DNA from: Beijerinckiaceae bacterium
GTDB taxonomy: Bacteria > Pseudomonadota > Alphaproteobacteria > Rhizobiales > Beijerinckiaceae
Assembly (NCBI GenBank): GCA_947456505.1
Contig: CANGTC010000024.1
Coordinates: 1 to 32,314 of the forward strand
Length of the DNA stretch: 32,314 nucleotides
Direction: 5' to 3'
Shown: positions 7,107 to 14,865 of the stretch, in pieces
Layout: the number at the start of each line of letters is the position of its first letter
Position numbering within the stretch: position 1 is the first letter of the stretch
Notes under the pieces: model-generated
Databases searched by the model: none
Told to the model about the DNA's origin: nothing
Seen by the model: only the letters and a program-made list of their open reading frames with translations
Position numbers and translations under genes: made by a program

Positions 7107-8309
7107 TTAAACGCAATGGATTCCGGCATCGGCGAGGCCAGACGGCGATCCGCCGACACGTCCGCGCCAATCGAGCATCAGACAGGTCGCGTCATCGAGT
7201 TCGGGCGCGGCCCCTCTGAATTCATCAATGTGAGCCATCAATTGTCGGATCAAGTCACCAGAGGGCTCTGCGGCCAGCGCCTGCAACCGGGCGCACAAGC
7301 GATCCTCGCCAAACATATCGGCCTTTTCGTTCGTCGCTTCGGTCAATCCATCGCTGTAGAGGAAGAGCCGATCGCCCGGGTTCAGCTTCACTTCAGCGGT
7401 CTCCCAGGACTCATGATCCCTGATGCCCACGGGAATGCCGATTTGCCCGCACAGCGCCGCGACCGCGCCACTCGCATCGATCCTGAAGGGCCAGGGATGG
7501 CCCGCGTTGGCGAAGGAAACAACCCCCGTCGCGCGATCCAGAACACAATAAAAGACTGTGACGAAAAGCATTTCCGGATTATGGGAAATGAGGAGCCTGT
7601 TGAGTTTCGCGAGGCAGGCCGCAGGATCGAGAATATCGCTCGCCAGAGCCCGCAGAAGCGAATGAGTGACCCCGGCCATCATCGCAGCCGGTAGGCCCTT
7701 GCCCGCGACATCAGCGATGGCGAAACCGACATGGTCCTCGTCAATCGGAATGAAGTCATAGGAATCGCCGGCGACTTCCTGCGCAGAACGCATGAAGCCA
7801 ATGAGGTCTTCGGAGCCTCCGGCGGGCCATGGCCGGGGCAAAATCCCCATCTGGACGCGGCGGGCCCATTCGAATTCTTTCTCGATTTCACGAAGGCGCG
7901 TTTGCGCATCGCGCGCCAGACCCTCCATGCGGGCCTTCTCCAGCGCCCGATTCATGGTGAGTTTGAGATCGTCGAATGCGATGGGCTTGGTGACGAAATC
8001 AAAAGCGCCGCGGTTCATGCCGGCGCGGATATTGGCGAGATCGCCATAGGCGGACACGATGATGGTTTTGGTCGTCAGATCGAGGCGGTCAGACAGGCGT
8101 TCCAGCAGCGTCAACCCGTCCATACGCGGCATGTTGATATCGGTGATGACCAGCGCGATATTCGGATTTGCATCCACAATCTCAAGCGCTTGAAGACCGT
8201 CACGCGCGAAATGGAGGCTTATCTCTCCTGCGCGGACCGCATGCCGAAAACGTTGACGGATCAGCGGCTCCATATCAATTTCGTCATCGACAATTAATAT
8301 ATTCACCAT
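7107..8309 (-). CDS. Response regulator with PP2C/SpoIIE phosphatase output (RsbU-like)
   Basis: A 400-residue protein. The receiver domain (about 1-120) has D8/D9, phospho-acceptor Asp57 (LVITDINMPRMDG), Ser86 and Lys108. A short coiled linker (about 125-155) leads to a PP2C/SpoIIE phosphatase domain with VAGDSYDF (D182), IADVAGKGLPAAMMAG (D200), AGHPWPF, LYSDGLTEA and LDDAT motifs. It is therefore probably a phosphorylation-controlled serine phosphatase acting on the STAS protein of the operon, like RsbU or Pseudomonas HsbR. The ATG at 8309 has GGAT nearby; a TTG four codons upstream with GAGAG is an alternative. It is the first gene of a six-gene minus-strand operon. Confidence 0.88.
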   Translation of the reverse strand: MVNILIVDDEIDMEPLIRQRFRHAVRAGEISLHFARDGLQALEIVDANPNIALVITDINMPRMDGLTLLERLSDRLDLTTKTIIVSAYGDLANIRAGMNRGAFDFVTKPIAFDDLKLTMNRALEKARMEGLARDAQTRLREIEKEFEWARRVQMGILPRPWPAGGSEDLIGFMRSAQEVAGDSYDFIPIDEDHVGFAIADVAGKGLPAAMMAGVTHSLLRALASDILDPAACLAKLNRLLISHNPEMLFVTVFYCVLDRATGVVSFANAGHPWPFRIDASGAVAALCGQIGIPVGIRDHESWETAEVKLNPGDRLFLYSDGLTEATNEKADMFGEDRLCARLQALAAEPSGDLIRQLMAHIDEFRGAAPELDDATCLMLDWRGRVGGSPSGLADAGIHCV

Positions 8310-8381
8310 CGGTTTATCCAAATAACTCTCAAATAAAATAGTTCACTTTCCCCTCACTATAGCCCGTAAAACAAAAGATGG

Positions 8382-8400
8382 AAGGCCTGAATAAGGCCTG
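8382..8400. promoter_or_regulatory. AAGGCCTG direct repeats, 11-bp period
   Basis: Two identical 8-mers (8382-8389 and 8393-8400) start 11 bp apart, about one helical turn, and each contains the palindrome AGGCCT. They lie 73-91 bp upstream of the receiver-PP2C start codon, where an activator could bind next to the operon promoter. The binding factor is unknown and chance is possible. Confidence 0.3.
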
Positions 8401-8647
8401 GCTTGTCCCGGAACGGAGCCATGAATTGCTAAAATTTTGAAATCAATAATTTTATTCGGTTATCGCCATCTGAAATAAAAATGCGGTCGCGAATCCTCAA
8501 GCCTTTATCCAAATCAGGCCAGTATGGGTCCCATGGAGAACAAAGGCTTTCAACGAATCGAAAAAGCGAAATATTTCATTGCAATAAACTCTTTGTTCCG
8601 TAGCCAAAGCCAGAACCTGTGGCAGCGCCTCACCTAAAAGACTGAAT

Positions 8648-8674
8648 CGACGGACACTACAATAACGTCCGTCG
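8648..8674 (-). terminator. Intrinsic-type terminator of the RTX-GDPD gene
   Basis: A perfect 8-bp inverted repeat (CGACGGAC and GTCCGTCG, 11-base loop) begins eight bases after the stop of the large minus-strand gene. On that strand a short T-rich stretch (CTTTTAGG) comes about ten bases beyond the stem. This fits a modest Rho-independent terminator. Confidence 0.5.
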
Positions 8675-8682
8675 CGTGCGGC

Positions 8683-11600
8683 TCAGGCCACCAAATCGTA
8701 CTGGACTTGCACCGAATGATTAACCAAAAGGTGGGCGTCGTTCGCTGTCTTGTACAAGTCATAGCCCAAGGGATGCGCGATGGAATCAGTGGTCCATCCA
8801 TCCGCAGCGCGCAGATGGAGGGTATCATTGGCTGCGCCGTCGATGGTCAGGCCATGTGCGAAGATCGAAGCGCCCTGAGTCATCTGACCGCCGGAGGCCA
8901 GAATGGAGGCTGAGGAGAGGCTGGCGTCATTGTGGCCGCCGTCTGTCGCCATGTCGATTTTCTCCACATTCACGACCCGGGTCGCAAACCCCGACAAATC
9001 GAAACTGACGCCATCATGCAACTCGATCTTGTCATTGCCCGCGCCACCGTCGATCTTCATGAAGTTATTGCTCTGGGCCATGACGACGCCAAAGATGAAT
9101 GTATCATTCCCGTCGCCGCCGAGCAGGACGTCAGCGCCGCCCTTACCGTCGATCACATCATTGCCCTTGCCACCAACGATGGCTTCTGCGGAGGCAGTTC
9201 CCGACAGGGCATCGTCGCCGGATGTTCCGTTGACGAGAGACTGGGTTATGAACTGCGGACCGCCATAGACGACATACTGGGTGTTTTGCGCGGCGCCGAT
9301 CACCAAATCCGCAAAGCCATCGCCATTGAGATCACCCGCTCCAAAAGCTGTTGTGCCCGCGTGGGAACCAGCGACCCCATCGATTACAAAGCCACCCTTA
9401 CCTAGCGCGACATCACGCAGATAGACCGCATCCGTATCGGTCTTCCCGAAGACTACATAGACCCTGCCAGCGTTATTATTAAAATCTTGCGCTGTGACTA
9501 GCATGTCGTTGAGACCGTCTCCGTTGATGTCACCAGCAGCTGCGACGACCCAGCCGGTTTTCATGTTGAGCGATTCGGCACGGATAGCGTAGCCATGATC
9601 ACTGGATCCAGCAGCAATTTGAGACACAGTCCATGAAGAGGGCGCGCCACCTGAACCCAACAGGACAAGCGCCGCTGTGAAAGCGTATGAATTTCCAGTC
9701 AACCCGACAATAAGATCGCCGTATCCATCTCCATTTGTATCCCCCACACTCGCAACCGATTTCCCGGGATAGAAATTTTGACTATCGTCGGTGATCGTCA
9801 TCAGGGCGGCTTTTGTCGCCCCATCCACGACTGAAAGCGAAACCGGAAGTGAGGCCGGGTTACCAAGGCTGATGGAATCAGAGACGCCATTTTTGTTGAA
9901 GTCGAGTCCAAGCGTCAAAACAGACGAGACAGGATTAATTGTAGGCGTGCTATCGCCGAGTAAAATAAAGGTCTTGAGCAACACGCCAGTGGACATGCAG
10001 CTCTCATTGCCAGCCTGATCAGTTTGGCGGGCCTGTACGTAGTTTGTCCCTGGAAATGAACCTGACGACAGGGATATGCTCCAATCACCTCCGCCCTGAG
10101 CTTTGACAGTCGCTACGAATTGCCCCTTCGAATCATAGACATCCACACGGGCGTAGGCCTCGCCCGCACCGTCCAGCACATATTGATTATGCCCTGCGTC
10201 ATAAGTCACTGTAAATTTTGGCGCCGCAATATGGGTATCGACGACGAGATGAAGAACGGGTTGCGGAGCATTCGTGTCTATGTTGGAATCGACTTGGGTT
10301 ATGCCTAAATTTTTAGCCTTATCTAAATCAGATTGACTGCTCGGGCTCCATGTCATCACATTGACGCCGAGATCGCTGATCACATGTTGTATGATGCTAC
10401 CCGATGGACTTGTATTGATGTCAAGATCCCATTGGGCGTCGACTGGCAAATTCAATTGGTATTTGCTATTCAAGCTTTTATTTCCATTATTATAAGCGAG
10501 CACGACAGCAAGGTTGGCTTCAAAATATGATATGTCGATTACTTGACCTTGTGCGTTTGTCGGGGGAATGAGGGTAGAATCATATTTTTTCTCCAAAGCG
10601 CGAATTTGAATTAGAGCGTTCATAAGGTCTGTGTTTTGAACAAATAAAGCGTAATTAGAAGCCGAGGTGATAGCTTCCGATTGCGCTATATTAGATGCCT
10701 TTGCAGGATTGTTTTTAATGGCGTTCCACGCGTCATCTCCCGTTGTTGTAAGATAGTGTAACTTGTCTGTGTAACCATAACTGATATGATCTAAATGCGC
10801 TTCAGGAGCAAGTTTATGCAAATAATCGAGCGCGCCGGTTCCATTCCAGGCGCTACCCCCTCCATAGTTACCATCGAAACAGCAAATTCTGGCATGATCA
10901 ACCATGTCGTACCGTTTCAAAATTTCCAATGAAGCGAGCGCTTGATCGGTCGAACGAATTTCGACCACGACGTCCAGACCATTCGCTTTTGCATATACAA
11001 CCATTTGCTCAAACGTGGATGGATGAACAACAAGGGGCGTGTTTGGCGAATTTGGATTGCTCGCAATGTTTAAATAGGTTGCTACATTAAGCAGTTTCGT
11101 AGCGGCATATGTCAGAGTGCTGGGCGCAGCATTGGAGCCTATCGCGGGATTGATCGAGCTTCCAGTCACATCGCCCCAATTAAAGTCATGAGACAAGACG
11201 ATCACGCCATCACTCGTATTTGCTGTATCGCAATCAAGCGCCGTTATTCCTAGATTCATAGCGAGAGCATTCTCGCTGCCATAAATAGTTTCCTGCGGCC
11301 CTGCACCTGATTGGTACGGAAGTTTGTAACCAGTATAGGCCTGGGTCACCGGATCAGTGGTCTTGTTAAGTGCGCCAAAATTCCGGTGAGCAACAACACT
11401 GTAACCCGTGTAAAGGACACTCTCGATCGAAGTATCATCCAAACCGTTGATGCTCTGCTCTGTATAAATTGTATGTTCGCCCTCCGAAAGGTTGTTGGCA
11501 AGAAAGCTCCAATGACCGCTGTTGTCGACAGTGACCGTTCCAAGGGTTGTTCTATCGCCATGTCCATCAGCTCCCTTCATCGGACTGTTCTGCTGATAGA

Positions 11601-12873
11601 TCGTGATTTTCGAGGCCGCCGTTCCAACACCCTCAAGCATCACGTCATGCTTGTTCGTCCAGGACCCCGTTGCGTCAACGTGATAGGCGTCACCCACTTT
11701 CACAGTCGGAATAGGATATCCTTGTTGCGCCGACAACGCGGACGATGTTGAGACGACTCCCTTGGTTAAAGAAAATTTCAAGGTTTGGTCAGTCGACCCA
11801 TCGGCATTCAATGCCTTGACGGTATAATTTCCATCGCTCAGAGAACCTGCATTGTAGGTCCACGCGCCGCCTGCGTCAGTGGACACTGTCACAATCTTCG
11901 AGGTTTCAAAGGTGAAGCCACATACAAGCATACCCGAGTTCTGCACTGAGGCGCCAATGCCACGACCTGCGTCCATCGACTGAACCATGCCAAGCGACAT
12001 ATGGTTGAAGGCGACGGTACTCATCGCCTGAGCAGACACCCAGACGTGATACCAACCGGCCCCTACATCGTCGATTCCATAGCCAAGAATGTGACCGGTG
12101 CCTTCGGACGCCTTAACGCCGCCATTGCTCAAATCAAAGTTCACGTAAAATGTCCCAAAAGGAACTGTGTTTCCGACAATCTGGGCGTAGTTGCCTCCAG
12201 CGGCTTTTACATAAGCCGATAGCGTGTAAGCTGTTCCGGATACAATATTGGCATTTTGATAGGCCTCGACGTAGTTTCCCCCATTTTGCAGAGTGGAAAC
12301 ATTTTGCAGAGTGGAAACAAGTTTGGATACAGTGCTGCCCCCCAATGGATTGGGAGTCGCAACCAGGGAAACCGACGAATTCTGTTTTCCAAAGGTTGTT
12401 AGATTATCCACAGGGCTATTTGTACCGCCCCCATGATCGAAGAGGAGTTTGATCGTCGAATTGGGATTGGCCCGTCCGCTCAGGACGTCTACCTTCGCAC
12501 CGGTCTGCTGGAGATTTGGCGCCACAGGCTTAATCGTTGTGTCGACGACTTGCCGAACGTCGATATAATGGTCGCCTGCTAGGATCTGCAGGGGGGCCGA
12601 GGGGTTCATCTGGAACGTGTCGCCCCATATATCGGGCGTAACCGACACGCTAGCAGGCCCGGGAACAGAGCCAGCCGTAAAAATCAAGGTGCGCTCAAGC
12701 CCCGAGCCCTGGAGTTGGCTGAGCGCACCGCCCGTGGCCATAAAATTCTGGACGGTCAAGGCGCCGGGATCCCGGCTGAACTCGATTGTCAGTTGCTCGG
12801 TCTGGCCGGGCTTGAGGGTATTTTTGCTCACATTTACCCAGGCTATGATATTTTTGGCCGTATTCGTCATCAT
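8683..12873 (-). CDS. Giant RTX protein with GDPD domain, FG-GAP repeats and Ig/lectin-like modules
   Basis: A 1396-residue, probably type I-secreted protein with no N-terminal signal peptide. Modules in order: Ig-like domain (about 10-95); carbohydrate-binding or lectin-like domain (about 165-325); Ig-like segments (about 326-480); GDPD domain (about 490-875) with VAHRNF (H496, R497), SEN (E534, N535), LDCD (D547, D549), SHD (H562, D563) and VVEIRS (E638), the expected catalytic and metal ligands; another Ig-like domain (about 885-970); three FG-GAP-type repeats with GDTNGDGYGD, GDINGDGLND and GDLNGDGFAD (about 1040-1205); then RTX nonapeptides (GGKGNDVIDG, GGDGNDTF, GGAGNDKI) and an acidic-polar tail. 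GAGGGGAG precedes tandem ATGs. It is divergent from the glycerol-3-phosphate operon. Base composition, especially 10,300-12,300, is AT-richer than its neighbours, suggesting acquisition. No type I secretion genes are in the window. Confidence 0.85.
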   Translation of the reverse strand: MMTNTAKNIIAWVNVSKNTLKPGQTEQLTIEFSRDPGALTVQNFMATGGALSQLQGSGLERTLIFTAGSVPGPASVSVTPDIWGDTFQMNPSAPLQILAGDHYIDVRQVVDTTIKPVAPNLQQTGAKVDVLSGRANPNSTIKLLFDHGGGTNSPVDNLTTFGKQNSSVSLVATPNPLGGSTVSKLVSTLQNVSTLQNGGNYVEAYQNANIVSGTAYTLSAYVKAAGGNYAQIVGNTVPFGTFYVNFDLSNGGVKASEGTGHILGYGIDDVGAGWYHVWVSAQAMSTVAFNHMSLGMVQSMDAGRGIGASVQNSGMLVCGFTFETSKIVTVSTDAGGAWTYNAGSLSDGNYTVKALNADGSTDQTLKFSLTKGVVSTSSALSAQQGYPIPTVKVGDAYHVDATGSWTNKHDVMLEGVGTAASKITIYQQNSPMKGADGHGDRTTLGTVTVDNSGHWSFLANNLSEGEHTIYTEQSINGLDDTSIESVLYTGYSVVAHRNFGALNKTTDPVTQAYTGYKLPYQSGAGPQETIYGSENALAMNLGITALDCDTANTSDGVIVLSHDFNWGDVTGSSINPAIGSNAAPSTLTYAATKLLNVATYLNIASNPNSPNTPLVVHPSTFEQMVVYAKANGLDVVVEIRSTDQALASLEILKRYDMVDHARICCFDGNYGGGSAWNGTGALDYLHKLAPEAHLDHISYGYTDKLHYLTTTGDDAWNAIKNNPAKASNIAQSEAITSASNYALFVQNTDLMNALIQIRALEKKYDSTLIPPTNAQGQVIDISYFEANLAVVLAYNNGNKSLNSKYQLNLPVDAQWDLDINTSPSGSIIQHVISDLGVNVMTWSPSSQSDLDKAKNLGITQVDSNIDTNAPQPVLHLVVDTHIAAPKFTVTYDAGHNQYVLDGAGEAYARVDVYDSKGQFVATVKAQGGGDWSISLSSGSFPGTNYVQARQTDQAGNESCMSTGVLLKTFILLGDSTPTINPVSSVLTLGLDFNKNGVSDSISLGNPASLPVSLSVVDGATKAALMTITDDSQNFYPGKSVASVGDTNGDGYGDLIVGLTGNSYAFTAALVLLGSGGAPSSWTVSQIAAGSSDHGYAIRAESLNMKTGWVVAAAGDINGDGLNDMLVTAQDFNNNAGRVYVVFGKTDTDAVYLRDVALGKGGFVIDGVAGSHAGTTAFGAGDLNGDGFADLVIGAAQNTQYVVYGGPQFITQSLVNGTSGDDALSGTASAEAIVGGKGNDVIDGKGGADVLLGGDGNDTFIFGVVMAQSNNFMKIDGGAGNDKIELHDGVSFDLSGFATRVVNVEKIDMATDGGHNDASLSSASILASGGQMTQGASIFAHGLTIDGAANDTLHLRAADGWTTDSIAHPLGYDLYKTANDAHLLVNHSVQVQYDLVA
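12283..12318 (-). repeat. Perfect 18-bp in-frame tandem duplication
   Basis: The 18-mer ATTTTGCAGAGTGGAAAC occurs twice head-to-tail (12283-12300 and 12301-12318). It duplicates the hexapeptide VSTLQN in the lectin-like part of the RTX-GDPD protein without changing frame. Exact identity points to a recent slippage event or a length-variable site. Confidence 0.9.
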
Positions 12874-12953
12874 AATCGCTCCCCTCAATGAGGATCAGCC
12901 TTCGGGCCCCACCAGGAGGCGCGATAGATATTTTGGAAGTTAACGTGTTTTTA

Positions 12954-12985
12954 TTTGCAATTTTATGCAAAATTTTTGTGACAAA
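12954..12985. promoter_or_regulatory. Paired palindromes in the divergent RTX-GDPD / deoR promoter region
   Basis: TTTGCA-N6-TGCAAA (12954-12971) is followed at once by TTTGTGACAAA (12975-12985) in a strongly AT-rich gap between the two divergent genes. The location and symmetry suit operators for the DeoR-type repressor encoded next door. The ATGCAAA core recurs upstream of the HAD phosphatase gene at 14004-14010. The binding protein is inferred. Confidence 0.45.
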
Positions 12986-13116
12986 TTTTAATAATTATGC
13001 ACAAAAAAGTTCCGCTTGGTTCGCGCGTCCCGGTAGAGCGGGACCTTTTGCTAGCGACCGCAAATCTCGACGCCAGCCCTCCCCCGCGCCATGATCAGGG
13101 CGAGCGGCCGCGCCAT

Positions 13117-13920
13117 ATGGGAGATGGAACCTACGTGAAACAGGATCAGACCAGCGTCTCCAAGAAGGATGCGCGCCAGCGCGCCATTGTCGCCGAGCTC
13201 AACGCCAATGCCGCCATGCGCACATCGCAACTCGCTGAAAAGCTTGGCGTGTCCGCCGAGACCATAAGACGCGACATCGAGGAGTTGACGCAGCGGCGGA
13301 TGATCAACCGCACCTATGGCGGGGCCACGGGCCGCCATGTGGGGCTGCAGCCCGTCTTTGATGAGCGCACCGCGCTTGCCGTGCAGGAGCGGCGGCGGAT
13401 CGCCGAGCGCGCCGCAGCCCTCGTGCGTCCCAGGGACGTGCTGATGATCGATTCAGGCTCCACCACCACGCTCTTCGCGCAGGCGCTGGCCAGCTCCAGC
13501 AAGCCGCTGACCATCATCACCAATTCGCTGGGCGTGGTGAATGCGCTGGGCGGGCAGGCGGGGGTGCGGATGATCCTTTGCCCCGGCGATTTTTCCGCCC
13601 GCGAGCGCGGGGTCTATGGGGCGGAGACCATCGCCTTTCTCTCCCGCTTCAATGTGGATAGCGCCTATATCGGCGCCAGTGGCGTCATGCCGGAGGGACC
13701 CGTGGATGCGGAGACCGACGCCTGCTGGGTCAAGCGCACCATGGTCGCCCGCGCCAACGCCGCCTATCTTCTGGCGGATTCCAGCAAGTTCGAGAAACCC
13801 TTCTTCGAAATGATCTGTCCCTGGGGGGATCTGACAGGGTTTGTCGTGAACGCCAAACTACCCTCCAAGCTCGCGGCGCCCGCGTCAAAGGCGGGGGTGG
13901 AGATTTACATCGCTGATTGA
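13117..13920 (+). CDS. DeoR/GlpR-type transcriptional repressor
   Basis: About 267 residues. The N-terminal winged helix (about 18-70) has TSQLAEKLGVSAETIRRDIEEL, the classic DeoR helix-turn-helix, followed by the wing RTYGGAT. The C-terminal sugar-phosphate sensor domain carries MIDSGSTTTLFAQAL and a TNSLGVVNAL strand. DeoR proteins usually respond to a phosphorylated metabolite of the operon they control. With glpD and ugp genes downstream, glycerol-3-phosphate is the natural candidate effector, as for GlpR. The start is uncertain: ATG 13117 has a weak ribosome site, and GTG 13135 after GGGAG is an alternative. A longer frame reaching 12997 would run through the AT-rich promoter region and is unlikely. 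Confidence 0.85.
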   Translation: MGDGTYVKQDQTSVSKKDARQRAIVAELNANAAMRTSQLAEKLGVSAETIRRDIEELTQRRMINRTYGGATGRHVGLQPVFDERTALAVQERRRIAERAAALVRPRDVLMIDSGSTTTLFAQALASSSKPLTIITNSLGVVNALGGQAGVRMILCPGDFSARERGVYGAETIAFLSRFNVDSAYIGASGVMPEGPVDAETDACWVKRTMVARANAAYLLADSSKFEKPFFEMICPWGDLTGFVVNAKLPSKLAAPASKAGVEIYIAD

Positions 13921-14049
13921 TTGAACGTTTTTTTGATGGCGCCCGCCTTAGCGCGGGTTTGCGCTTTCCACATTCGCGACTGCTTGACTTCCCACATTTT
14001 AAAATGCAAAGTTGCGTAAATAGTTACGATTGAGTCTTTTGGAGTAATC
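13921..14049 (+). promoter_or_regulatory. Intergenic promoter/operator region before the HAD-glpD operon
   Basis: The 129-bp gap contains a weak hairpin soon after the DeoR stop (CCCGC-N6-GCGGG), a TTGACT -35-like box (13984-13989), a perfect 12-bp palindrome CATTTTAAAATG (13995-14006) and an overlapping ATGCAAA that matches the operator-like repeats upstream of the deoR gene. No single -10 box is convincing. A second repressor site controlling the HAD-glpD-ugp unit is the likely reading. Confidence 0.4.
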
Positions 14050-14865
14050 ATGTTTCAGGGGGAGCGACCAGCTCTGGAGGGGCTTACGGCGCAGGTCTTG
14101 ACCGAGGTCAACTGCATTCTCGCCGATATTGATGACACAATCACGACGGAGGGTCGGCTGACCGCCGACGCCTATGGCGCCATGGAACGTTTGCAAGCGG
14201 CAGGTTTCGTCGTGGCGCCCATAACCGGTCGCCCGGCGGGCTGGTGCGATCTCATCGCCCGTTTCTGGCCTGTAGCGGGGGTGGTGGGTGAGAATGGCGC
14301 CTTCTATTTCCGCTACGATCGCGCAGCCAGGGTCATGCACGCCCATCACGCCCTGTCACAGGAACAACGCGCGAGCAATCGGCGGCGGCTTGATGAACTG
14401 GCGGAGGTCATTCTGGCGGAGGTTCCCGGCTGCGCGCTGGCCTCGGACCAGCCTTACCGCATCGCCGATCTCGCCATTGATTTCTGCGAGGATGTGCCGC
14501 CCCTGCCAGCCCCCAGCGTGGATCGCATCCTCGCTCTTTTCGCAGCAGCGGGCGCAACGGCCAAAGCAAGCTCCATTCATGTGAACGGCTGGTTCGGCGC
14601 CTGGGACAAGCTGACCATGGCGCGAAATTTTCTGGCGCGCGAACTTGGCATGACGAGCGAGACCCTCGCCCGATCCGTGATCTATGTGGGCGATTCACCC
14701 AATGACGAGCCGATGTTCGCGGCCTTTCCGCTGTCGGTGGGCGTCGCCAATGTGCGCAAACATATGGCCCGCATGCGCCATTTGCCGACATACATCACCG
14801 GGGGTGAGGGCGGCGCGGGGTTCGTGGAACTGGCGGAGCATCTGATCGCTGCGAGGCGCGCATGA
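14050..14865 (+). CDS. HAD-superfamily (IIB-like) phosphatase
   Basis: A 271-residue HAD hydrolase. Motif I is ADIDDTIT (nucleophile D26, acid/base D28), motif II TGR at 59-61, motif III lysine K187 (WDKLTMA), and motif IV GDSPNDEPMF (D215, D219). The cap placement resembles Cof/mannosyl-3-phosphoglycerate phosphatase-type IIB enzymes. GGAG lies five bases before the ATG. It overlaps glpD by four bases (ATGA), so the two are translationally coupled. A small sugar- or polyol-phosphate substrate is likely from context, for example a by-product of glycerol-3-phosphate metabolism, but the sequence does not identify it. Confidence 0.82.
   Translation: MFQGERPALEGLTAQVLTEVNCILADIDDTITTEGRLTADAYGAMERLQAAGFVVAPITGRPAGWCDLIARFWPVAGVVGENGAFYFRYDRAARVMHAHHALSQEQRASNRRRLDELAEVILAEVPGCALASDQPYRIADLAIDFCEDVPPLPAPSVDRILALFAAAGATAKASSIHVNGWFGAWDKLTMARNFLARELGMTSETLARSVIYVGDSPNDEPMFAAFPLSVGVANVRKHMARMRHLPTYITGGEGGAGFVELAEHLIAARRA

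Larger units (their letters stand above)
8310..8682. other. AT-richer gene-free region upstream of the signalling operon
   Basis: No convincing gene is seen here. The region is clearly richer in A+T than its surroundings. It holds the leader of the receiver-PP2C operon on the minus strand (a TATAGT box reads on that strand at 8357-8362), two AAGGCCTG direct repeats, and the terminator of the large RTX gene at its right edge. I found no EcfG-like GGAAC/CGTT pair at suitable spacing by eye. Confidence 0.5.

Noticed and set aside
2776-8682. PhyR-NepR-EcfG general stress response locus
   Set aside because: There is no PhyR-like sigma-mimic domain, NepR or ECF sigma gene, and no GGAAC/CGTT promoter at proper spacing was seen by eye.
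8932-9405. Open frame antisense to the RTX repeats
   Set aside because: It is produced by the repetitive Gly-Asp codons of the calcium-binding and FG-GAP region on the other strand.
12997-13116. N-terminal extension of the DeoR protein starting at 12997
   Set aside because: It would place coding sequence in the AT-rich divergent promoter and adds a Pro/Arg-rich tail not seen in DeoR proteins.
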